A stretch of 44,586 nucleotides of DNA from NCBI GenBank assembly GCA_007118895.1, contig SKQS01000112.1, forward strand, positions 1 to 44,586, written 5' to 3'. Position 1 is the stretch's first letter. The number at the start of each line of letters is the position of its first letter. Origin of the DNA: Wenzhouxiangella sp. (GTDB lineage Bacteria; Pseudomonadota; Gammaproteobacteria; Xanthomonadales; Wenzhouxiangellaceae). The notes under the pieces are model-generated. The model was not told the origin of the DNA. It did no database searches and saw nothing but the letters and a program-made list of their open reading frames with translations. The position numbers were made by a program, and so were the translations under genes. Positions 16,789 through 23,286 of the stretch are shown piece by piece.

Positions 16789-17795
16789 TCGGTCTCGCGC
16801 TTTTGTTCCCGCTCCATCAGCACACGCACGCCTTTTTCGGCATTCCAGCCCTTGAACAGGATGCCATGGACCTGCTCGGATATCGGCATCTCGACGCCGG
16901 CCCGCTCGGCCAGGCGCATCAGCTCTTCGGAGGTGCGGATGCCCTCCACCACCTGGCCGATCTCTTCCCTGGCCTGGTCCATGCCGATACCACGGCCCAG
17001 GGCGCGGCCCAGACGGTAGTTTCTGGACAGCTCCCCGGTACAGGTCAGCACCAGGTCGCCAACCCCGGCCAGCCCCATCAGGGTCTGGGAGTCAGCTTTA
17101 AGCGCCCGCCCCAGGCGCATCAACTCGGCCAGCCCGCGGGTGATCAACGCCGCCCGGGTGTTGTGTCCCAGGCCCATACCGTCGGCCAGACCGCAAGCGA
17201 CGGCAAGGACGTTCTTGACCCCGCCTCCGAGCTCGGCGCCAATGATGTCTGCAGTGTAGTAGGCGCGAAAACTGGCACCGTGCAGCAGCGAAGCCCAGCG
17301 CCTGCCGAATTCCGGGCGGGTGGCGGCCACCGTGACCGCAGTGGGCAGGCCAGCCGCCACTTCTCGGGCAAATGAAGGCCCGGTGACCAACGCCAGCGGC
17401 ACTGCGTGCCCCAGGCGCTCAGTCGCCAGCTCGTGGAGCAGCCGACCTGTCCCGGGCTCGAAGCCCTTGGTAGCCCAGGCCAGCCCAACCTGCTCGCCGA
17501 CATGATCGGCAACCAGTTCAACCGTTTCGGCGAAGGCATGGCTGGGAGTCACGATCAGCAAGGCGTGATGGCCCAGAAGGGCCTCGTCAATGTCGCTGGT
17601 AACGGTGATGTTATCGGTCAGCGGCGCGTCGGGCAGATAACGCTGATTGACCCGATCCCGCTGCATCGCTTCGGCCTGCGAAGAGTCGCGTGACCACAAG
17701 CGTACATCGTGCTCCAGACGGGCCAGCTGCATGGCCAGCGCCGTGCCCCAGGAGCCCGCCCCCAGCACCGCGACACTGATCTGCTGGCCGTTCAC
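16785..17795 (-). CDS. gpsA: Glycerol-3-phosphate dehydrogenase [NAD(P)+]
   Basis: A 336-aa cytosolic enzyme reducing dihydroxyacetone phosphate to sn-glycerol 3-phosphate for phospholipid synthesis. The Rossmann motif is VLGAGSWGTALAMQLAR. ATKGFEPGTGRLLHE, GPSFAREVAAGLPTAV, GAELGGGVKNVLAVACGLAD (catalytic Lys) and a C-terminal VEGIRTSEELMRLAERAG block are typical. The start is taken as GTG 17795, 10 bp after the secB stop, giving nearly the E. coli length; a longer frame to 17942 lies within secB. The secB-gpsA order is the conserved gammaproteobacterial arrangement. The stop overlaps the RuBisCO-like gene by 4 bp. Confidence 0.95.
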   Translation of the reverse strand: MNGQQISVAVLGAGSWGTALAMQLARLEHDVRLWSRDSSQAEAMQRDRVNQRYLPDAPLTDNITVTSDIDEALLGHHALLIVTPSHAFAETVELVADHVGEQVGLAWATKGFEPGTGRLLHELATERLGHAVPLALVTGPSFAREVAAGLPTAVTVAATRPEFGRRWASLLHGASFRAYYTADIIGAELGGGVKNVLAVACGLADGMGLGHNTRAALITRGLAELMRLGRALKADSQTLMGLAGVGDLVLTCTGELSRNYRLGRALGRGIGMDQAREEIGQVVEGIRTSEELMRLAERAGVEMPISEQVHGILFKGWNAEKGVRVLMEREQKRETE

Positions 17796-17805
17796 CGGGT
17801 CAGCG

Positions 17806-18312
17806 TCAGCTCGGCGACGACTCGGCAGGCGGCTGCTCGCCCTGCTGCTGTGCCTGCTCCATGCGCTGACGGAAGATCGCTTCGAAGTTGATCGGCTGCA
17901 TCGGTGCAAGGTAGAAACCGCCAGCGGTGACCAGGCTGGCAATCTGGGTACGAACGTACGGGTACAGCGTGTTCGGGCACAGCACGTTGATCACGTAGGG
18001 CAGCTGCTCTTCAGAGAACCCGCCAAACTGGAACAGCCCGCCATACTGCACCTCGCACACAAACGCGGTCTTCTCACCTTGCTTGGCGGTCAGGGTCACC
18101 GTCAGGATCACCTCCCAGCGGTTCTCGTCGATCTGGTTGGTGCGCTGGGACAGGTTCATGTTCATGTCCGGGTTGCCCTCAGCCTGGCCCAGTTCGAGCC
18201 CGGATGGCGCCTCGAATGAGGCATCCTTGAGGTACACGTGCTGGACCGCCATCGACGGCCCCTGCTGCTCACTGCTGGCGCCAGCGGCGCTGTTGGTGGA
18301 TTCTTCTGCCAT
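17806..18312 (-). CDS. secB: Protein-export chaperone SecB
   Basis: A 168-aa homotetrameric cytosolic chaperone that holds preproteins unfolded and delivers them to SecA. Family blocks seen: YLKDASFEAPSG, a VILTVTLTAKQGEKTAFVCE beta region, QYGGLFQFGGF and the NVLCPNTLYPYVRTQIASLV helix, which also forms the tetramer interface. The N-terminus (about 20 residues) and C-terminus are Ser/Glu/Gln-rich and low in complexity. It is preceded by yibN with a 122-bp gap. The glutaredoxin gene grxC that normally lies between yibN and secB in enterics is absent here. Confidence 0.97.
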   Translation of the reverse strand: MAEESTNSAAGASSEQQGPSMAVQHVYLKDASFEAPSGLELGQAEGNPDMNMNLSQRTNQIDENRWEVILTVTLTAKQGEKTAFVCEVQYGGLFQFGGFSEEQLPYVINVLCPNTLYPYVRTQIASLVTAGGFYLAPMQPINFEAIFRQRMEQAQQQGEQPPAESSPS

Positions 18313-18434
18313 GGGAAATGCTTACCTTTGGTTCTGATGTTTTGAGAGTTTTGCGCCAGCGCGGCTTCTGTCGACCCGCAGCGTGGCACCTGAGTGAAAC
18401 GAAATGCTGAGTCTTGCGGTGTGCACTACGAATT

Positions 18435-18971
18435 TCAAGACTCGGCTTTTTCCTTTTCTTGACCGGAAGAGGCCTGCTGGTCGCCCTTGACGGCCTGGGT
18501 CTTGTTCTTGCCCTTGCGTTTGCCTTCGCCGGACTTGCGGGCAGCTTTCTGACGGGTAACCGGCTGATTGTCGCTGACCCACTGGGTCAGGCCACCGCGC
18601 AGCACGTGGACCTGCTCGAAACCAAGCTTGACCAGACGGTTGGCCATCTGCGGAGAGACCTGGCCGTTGCGACAGTAAAGCAGCACCGGGCGCTCACGTG
18701 ACTTCAGCAGCTGCTTGTTGCCCGCCTCGATGCGCGACGGCGGCATGTGCAGGGCGCCGGCGATATGTCCCTTGGCATGATCGGTGCTGTTGGAAACATC
18801 GATTACCAGGGCCTCCTCGCGGTTGATCAGACGGACCGCGTCGAGCGTTTCAAGCTCCTTCCACCGGCGCGTCATGCGTGAAACCTCGGTAACAATCAGG
18901 ATGCCCAGCACCAGCCCGAACGCGCCGGTCAGGATTGGATGATTGCCAATGAACTCAAAAACCTGTTCCAT
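18435..18971 (-). CDS. yibN: Membrane-anchored rhodanese-domain protein, YibN type
   Basis: A 178-aa protein with one N-terminal transmembrane helix (about residues 12-30), a rhodanese domain (residues 40-140, active-site Cys100 in LLYCRNGQ) and a highly basic Lys/Arg/Gln tail. Rhodaneses carry persulfide sulfur on the active Cys. E. coli YibN is an inner-membrane protein whose gene precedes grxC-secB-gpsA, and the same order, minus grxC, is kept here. The charged tail may contact ribosomes, translocase or nucleic acid, but this is inference. ATG 18971 has no strong ribosome site. A divergent promoter region of about 118 bp separates it from gpmI. Confidence 0.85.
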   Translation of the reverse strand: MEQVFEFIGNHPILTGAFGLVLGILIVTEVSRMTRRWKELETLDAVRLINREEALVIDVSNSTDHAKGHIAGALHMPPSRIEAGNKQLLKSRERPVLLYCRNGQVSPQMANRLVKLGFEQVHVLRGGLTQWVSDNQPVTRQKAARKSGEGKRKGKNKTQAVKGDQQASSGQEKEKAES

Positions 18972-19018
18972 ATAAGTCGTGTCGTGCTGTGTGTTGACGC
19001 CGGCCGAACCAGCCGAGC

Positions 19019-19048
19019 ATTATCGACGATTAGCCCCCGACTTGCCAG
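19019..19048 (-). promoter_or_regulatory. Promoter for the yibN-secB-gpsA-...-DUF190 operon
   Basis: On the minus strand, CTGGCA (19048-19043), an 18-bp spacer, then GATAAT (19024-19019). It points toward yibN at 18971. No other obvious promoter was seen in the minus run down to 12797, so this may drive nine genes. Confidence 0.4.
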
Positions 19049-19055
19049 CCGTCGG

Positions 19056-19088
19056 CGCTATCATAGCGGTTCGAGCCCTCAGAACCGC
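19056..19088. promoter_or_regulatory. Overlapping palindromes in front of gpmI
   Basis: A perfect 13-bp palindrome CGCTATCATAGCG (19056-19068) contains a plausible -10 hexamer TATCAT. It is overlapped by an inverted repeat GCGGTTC (19066-19072) / GAACCGC (19082-19088) ending one base before the ATG at 19090. The arrangement looks like an operator or a start-codon-proximal hairpin. No matching -35 was found. Confidence 0.4.
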
Positions 19089-19089
19089 A

Positions 19090-20649
19090 ATGGATCCCGA
19101 CACCATGAAGCCGAGCAACCCCCTGATTCTGCTGATCCTCGATGGCTGGGGCGTGCGCGAGCCGGCACCAGACAATGCCATCAGCAGTGCTGACACCCCG
19201 AACTGGGACCGACTGTGGTCTACATGCCCGCATGTGCTGCTCGAGACTTCTGGAGAAGCCGTCGGGCTGCCGGCAGGCCAAATGGGCAATTCCGAGGTTG
19301 GACACATGAACCTCGGCGCCGGCCGGATCGTCTACCAGGAGCTGACCCGGATCGGAAAGGCCATTGCCAGCAGCGAATTCTCCACCAATCCGGCGCTGAC
19401 GGCTGCCATTGAAGCGGCAAAAAAGGGTAACGGCTGCCTGCACCTGATGGGCCTGCTTTCCGCCGGCGGCGTGCACAGCCACGAAGATCACCTTTTTGCC
19501 ATGATCAAAATGGCTGCCGATGCCGATGTAGAGCAGATCGCGGTGCATGCGTTCCTGGACGGTCGCGACACCCCACCGCGCAGCGCCAGGTCATCAATCG
19601 AGCGACTGATCGAAGTGACCGAGGGCGGTGCGAAGGCTTCGATAGCCACGGTCACCGGTCGCTACTGGGCGATGGACCGCGACAAGCGCTACGAACGCAC
19701 CGCTGCGGCCTGGCAGGCCATTGTCGAGGCACAGGCGGATCACCACGCCGAAGATGCCTTGGCTGCGCTGGCAGCGGCCTACGCACGCGACGAGGACGAT
19801 GAGTTCGTCAAGCCCACGGTAATTGGCCAGGGCCGCCGGATCGAGGATGGCGATGCGGTGGTGTTCATCAATTTCCGCGCTGACCGCGCTCGCCAGCTCA
19901 CGCAAGCCCTGGTAGCGCCGGACTTTGATGGTTTCAAAATCGAACGGCGACCCCGACTGGCCGAGATGGTCACCATGACCCTGTACCAGGATGATCTGCC
20001 CTGTCGGGTCGCCTTCAAGCCGCAGACGCTGCCCAATCTGTTCGGCGAAGTCGTTTCGCGGGCCGGTCTGCGCCAGCTGCGCATCGCCGAGACCGAGAAG
20101 TACGCCCACGTGACCTACTTTTTCAATGGCGGCGAGGAAAAGGTCTTCCCCGGCGAGTCAAGGCAATTGATCCCCTCGCCCAAGGTTGCCACTTACGACC
20201 TGCAGCCGGAGATGAGCGCGCCGGCTTTGAGCCAGGCACTGGTAGAGGCAATCGAGGGCGGCCATTATGAGGTCATTATCGCCAACGTCGCCAATCCCGA
20301 CATGGTTGGTCATTCCGGCAAGTTCGAGGCCGCAGTCAGCGCGGTGGAAGCAGTTGACCAGCTGCTCGGCCAGGTCATCGCCGCGACCGAAAAGGCCGGC
20401 GGCACCCTGCTGGTCACTGCCGACCACGGCAACGTGGAACAGATGACCGACCCGGAAAACAACCAGCCGCATACAGCACACACCCTCAACCCGGTGCCAC
20501 TGGTTTATGTCGGCCCGCCGGTCGAAATGACCGGCAACGGTAGCCTGCGTGACATCGCTCCGACCATGCTGGCGCTGCTGGGGCTGGACGTGCCGTCGGA
20601 CATGACCGGCCAGGCGCTGGTACGGGTCAGCGAAACGGTCACGGGCTGA
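19090..20649 (+). CDS. gpmI: 2,3-bisphosphoglycerate-independent phosphoglycerate mutase
   Basis: A 519-aa dimanganese enzyme of the alkaline-phosphatase superfamily that interconverts 3- and 2-phosphoglycerate. Key blocks: LILLILDGWGVRE (metal Asp), QMGNSEVGHMNLGAGRIVYQ (phosphoserine nucleophile), MGLLSAGGVHSHEDH, FLDGRDTPPRSA, NFRADRARQLT, SETEKY-type IAETEKYAHVTYFF, NPDMVGHSG and TADHGNVEQM. An in-frame ATG at 19105 is an alternative start, removing five residues. The gpmI-envC-yibQ order is conserved in gammaproteobacteria, and envC starts 7 bp after the stop. Inverted repeats immediately upstream may affect initiation. Confidence 0.96.
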   Translation: MDPDTMKPSNPLILLILDGWGVREPAPDNAISSADTPNWDRLWSTCPHVLLETSGEAVGLPAGQMGNSEVGHMNLGAGRIVYQELTRIGKAIASSEFSTNPALTAAIEAAKKGNGCLHLMGLLSAGGVHSHEDHLFAMIKMAADADVEQIAVHAFLDGRDTPPRSARSSIERLIEVTEGGAKASIATVTGRYWAMDRDKRYERTAAAWQAIVEAQADHHAEDALAALAAAYARDEDDEFVKPTVIGQGRRIEDGDAVVFINFRADRARQLTQALVAPDFDGFKIERRPRLAEMVTMTLYQDDLPCRVAFKPQTLPNLFGEVVSRAGLRQLRIAETEKYAHVTYFFNGGEEKVFPGESRQLIPSPKVATYDLQPEMSAPALSQALVEAIEGGHYEVIIANVANPDMVGHSGKFEAAVSAVEAVDQLLGQVIAATEKAGGTLLVTADHGNVEQMTDPENNQPHTAHTLNPVPLVYVGPPVEMTGNGSLRDIAPTMLALLGLDVPSDMTGQALVRVSETVTG

Positions 20650-20656
20650 GCTTCCG

Positions 20657-21775
20657 GTGCTGGCGTCGCTGGCCCTGCTCCTGGCGCTGCAGGCTGCTGT
20701 CGACAGCGCGGAGCTGGAAGCCCGGCTGGAGGGCCTGCGAGGCGACATCGGTCGGATCCAGTCCGAGCTCGACAGCGCGCGTCAGCATCGTGACCTGGAG
20801 CTCGACGCTCTGGCCGAGGCCGATCGACAGGTCAGCCAGGCGACCCGGGAACTCCGCCAGACCCGCCTGGCCCTGGACGAAACCGGTCGGCAGATCGCCA
20901 ATCTGGAGCAGCGTCGGGAGCGCCTGCTCGAGAGCATCGCCAAGGCCGGACATGCCCTGGGCCGACAGCTGCTCACCGCCTACACCCAGCGCGGGCAATC
21001 GCGGTTGAAGTTGCTGCTGGACCAGGATGATCCGCGCCTTTTCAGTCGCCGACTCGCCTATCACGGCTACATCACCCGCGCCCGCCTGCAGGTACTGACC
21101 GATCTCGAGCAGAGTCTGGCCGAGCTGGCCGAAAATGCAAGGGTGCTGGCCAGTGAGCAGCAGGAACTGGAACAACTGGAGCAGCAGCAAGTGGCTGACG
21201 TCGAACGCCTGGAAGCTGCTCGCGAGGAACGCGGTCGAGCTCTGGCGGTCATCGAGACCAGAATCCGTTCCGGGGAAGAGGAGCTGGCCGTTTTGCAGGA
21301 ATCGGTGGCTGAACTAGAGGAGTTGCTGGGCCAGCTGTCAACGGCACTGGCAGACATTCCACCTGATATCCAGGCGCCGGCACTGGCCGAACTGCGCGGA
21401 CAGCTGCCATGGCCACTGTCCGGGCCCGTCCAGCGCCGATACGGCCAGCAGCGGCGCGGCGAAGTCAACTGGAGCGGCATTCTGATTGGATCTGATCCTG
21501 GCCTTGATGTCATGGCCATCGCCCACGGCCGGATCGCCTATGCCGACTGGCTGCGAGGCTATGGCTTGATCCTGATCATCGATCACGGTCACGGCTTCAT
21601 GAGCCTGTATGCGCACAACGAGAGCCTGCTGGCCGATGTCGGCGACTGGGTCAATCCGGGACAGGTCATCGCCACCGTCGGCAATACCGGCGGGGTCGAC
21701 GAGCCTGGCCTGTATTTCGAGATCAGGCGCGACGGTCAGGCGATCGACCCTTACCCCTGGCTGGCCCGACGCTGA
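20657..21775 (+). CDS. envC: Murein hydrolase activator EnvC
   Basis: A 372-aa periplasmic protein with a short hydrophobic N-terminus (signal peptide, GTG start at 20657). A long coiled coil (about residues 17-245, rich in Glu/Leu/Arg/Gln heptads) precedes a C-terminal LytM/M23 domain. In E. coli, EnvC is recruited by FtsEX and activates amidases AmiA/AmiB at septation. The LytM domain is catalytically degenerate: the first zinc ligand reads Asn in EVNWSGILIG and the HxH motif is replaced by LYFEIR. This is expected for an activator rather than a protease. The coiled coil suits FtsX binding and autoinhibition. Confidence 0.92.
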   Translation: MLASLALLLALQAAVDSAELEARLEGLRGDIGRIQSELDSARQHRDLELDALAEADRQVSQATRELRQTRLALDETGRQIANLEQRRERLLESIAKAGHALGRQLLTAYTQRGQSRLKLLLDQDDPRLFSRRLAYHGYITRARLQVLTDLEQSLAELAENARVLASEQQELEQLEQQQVADVERLEAAREERGRALAVIETRIRSGEEELAVLQESVAELEELLGQLSTALADIPPDIQAPALAELRGQLPWPLSGPVQRRYGQQRRGEVNWSGILIGSDPGLDVMAIAHGRIAYADWLRGYGLILIIDHGHGFMSLYAHNESLLADVGDWVNPGQVIATVGNTGGVDEPGLYFEIRRDGQAIDPYPWLARR

Positions 21776-21790
21776 GCACTGACAGGCCTG

Positions 21791-22609
21791 ATGCGACCCT
21801 CACCGGACCGAATCGAGCAGGATGGCTGGCGACCTCGGCTTCCGATGCGTAGGTCAGCGCTACTGGGCGCGCTGGCGCTGCTTGCCTGGCTGCCTGCGAT
21901 CGCAGTCTGTGCTCAATCGACTGCGCCGCGCATAGCCCTGATTTTCGATGATCTGGGGTACCAGCATGATCTTGATCAGCGCATCCTCGCCCTGCATCCG
22001 GACGTGGCGGTGGCCATCATCCCCGATGCGCCAGCGGCAGCGCGCCTGGCCGAAGCGACCGGCAAACAGGGGCGCGAGACCCTGATTCACCTTCCAGTCA
22101 GCGGCAACCGGCAAAAACCCTGCCACCCCCTGCTGGCCTGCCTGCACGCCCACTGGGACCTGGCGCGCATGGTCGATCATCTTCAGGCTCAGCTGATGCT
22201 GATCCCCAATGCGGTTGGCATCAACAACCATGAGGGCAGTGATTTTGCCACCAGCAAGTCAGGGACAGCCACCCTGATGGCCGCACTGGCCACGATCAAC
22301 CAGTCGCGATCAGAGCCCATCTATTTTCTCGACAGCCGAACTACGCCAGAGTCACGTCTGGAGTCGGCCGCCCGGCGACTGGCGGTGCCGGCCATGCGGC
22401 GCGATGTCTTTATCGATGCCTCGCGCAATCCCGAAGCAATGCGCAACGAGTGGCAGCGACTGCTGCGGCTGGCGCGAACGCAGGGACATGCCGTTGGCAT
22501 CGGCCACCCCTTCCCCGAAACGCTGGCCCTGATCGAGCGCGAGATCGGGAAGCTCGATCAACAGGGCATCATCCTGGTCAGGCCCAGTGAACTGCTGAAA
22601 GGCCATTGA
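21791..22609 (+). CDS. yibQ: Divergent polysaccharide deacetylase family protein YibQ
   Basis: A secreted protein of the divergent polysaccharide deacetylase family (PF04748). PRIALIFDDLGYQHDLDQRI begins the catalytic barrel, with an Asp-Asp pair. HLPVSGNRQKPCHPLL, GINNHEGSDFATSK (metal-type His) and FLDSRTTPESRLESAARR follow, and the C-terminus has HAVGIGHPFPETLALI. From ATG 21791 the protein is 272 aa and has an AGG ribosome site 5 nt upstream. ATG 21845 would give a compact signal peptide (MRRSALLGALALLAWLPAI) and is the better start for secretion. It follows envC as in E. coli. Its biochemical activity is not established; a role in cell-wall or periplasmic glycan processing is inferred. 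Confidence 0.88.
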   Translation: MRPSPDRIEQDGWRPRLPMRRSALLGALALLAWLPAIAVCAQSTAPRIALIFDDLGYQHDLDQRILALHPDVAVAIIPDAPAAARLAEATGKQGRETLIHLPVSGNRQKPCHPLLACLHAHWDLARMVDHLQAQLMLIPNAVGINNHEGSDFATSKSGTATLMAALATINQSRSEPIYFLDSRTTPESRLESAARRLAVPAMRRDVFIDASRNPEAMRNEWQRLLRLARTQGHAVGIGHPFPETLALIEREIGKLDQQGIILVRPSELLKGH

Positions 22610-22671
22610 CCTTCACCATGAAATCATCAGCGAGGCTGTTAAATGGCAGTCAACCACCGAGGCAAACCGAC

Positions 22672-23220
22672 ATGCGCATTTCAATATTCGCTTCCATCCT
22701 GCTGCTGACCCTGATTCTTTCGACAAACGCTGCGGCCGCGCCCTGCTTGAACGGCATGGACCACGACTATCGTCGATTGGCCAGCCAGGCCGAAGAGAAC
22801 CTTTGTCATACCTACGGCGGTCAGGTGATCCTTGTCGTCAACACCGCCAGCCGCTGCGGCTTTACCGGCCAGTTCGCCGATCTGGAAACCCTGTACCAGA
22901 AGTACCGGGACGACGGACTGGTCATTCTTGGTTTCCCGTCCGACGACTTTCGCCAGGAGCACAGCGACGAAGCCGATACCGCCGAGGTCTGCTACATCAA
23001 CTACGGCGTGACCTTTCCGATGTTTGCCACCACCTCGGTACGTGGCGATGACTCCAATCCACTGTTTGCCACTCTCGGTCAGCTCGAGAGCCCGCCACGC
23101 TGGAATTTCACCAAGTACCTGATCGACAGCAACGGTGAGCTGGTCGGGCGATTCGGCTCGCGCACCAGCCCGCTGGACAGCCCGCTGGAGGCAGCAGTGA
23201 TCGAGGCCCTGGACAGGTGA
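22672..23220 (+). CDS. Periplasmic glutathione-peroxidase-like protein
   Basis: A 182-aa thioredoxin-fold peroxidase with a signal peptide (MRISIFASILLLTLILS, cleavage near AAAAP). The peroxidatic Cys62 is in VNTASRCGFTGQF, and the conserved WNFTKYLID block is present. The family's second active-site segment, usually NQFxxQEPG, reads FPSDDFRQEHSDE here, with Gln95 as the probable catalytic Gln. The standard GPx tetrad is Cys/Sec, Gln, Trp, Asn. A GAGG ribosome site lies 9 nt before ATG 22672, deciding against the longer frame at 22606. It probably reduces peroxides in the periplasm with a thioredoxin-like donor. It lies downstream of yibQ, possibly in the same transcript. Confidence 0.82.
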   Translation: MRISIFASILLLTLILSTNAAAAPCLNGMDHDYRRLASQAEENLCHTYGGQVILVVNTASRCGFTGQFADLETLYQKYRDDGLVILGFPSDDFRQEHSDEADTAEVCYINYGVTFPMFATTSVRGDDSNPLFATLGQLESPPRWNFTKYLIDSNGELVGRFGSRTSPLDSPLEAAVIEALDR

Positions 23221-23244
23221 TTCGCAGCTGCCGCAGGAGTAGAA

Positions 23245-23271
23245 TGATGGCAATCGGCAAGACTGCCATCA
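23245..23271. terminator. Stem-loop between the peroxidase and the CadC-like regulator
   Basis: TGATGGCA (23245-23252) and TGCCATCA (23264-23271) form a perfect 8-bp stem with an 11-nt loop. No T-run follows. It could be a weak terminator after the peroxidase gene or a dimeric operator 15 bp upstream of the regulator ATG. Confidence 0.3.
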
Positions 23272-23286
23272 ATCCGCGCGGCAGGT

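Noticed and set aside
22606-22671. Upstream extension of the glutathione-peroxidase-like protein
   Set aside because: It would bury the signal peptide. ATG 22672 has a GAGG ribosome site and starts the hydrophobic leader.
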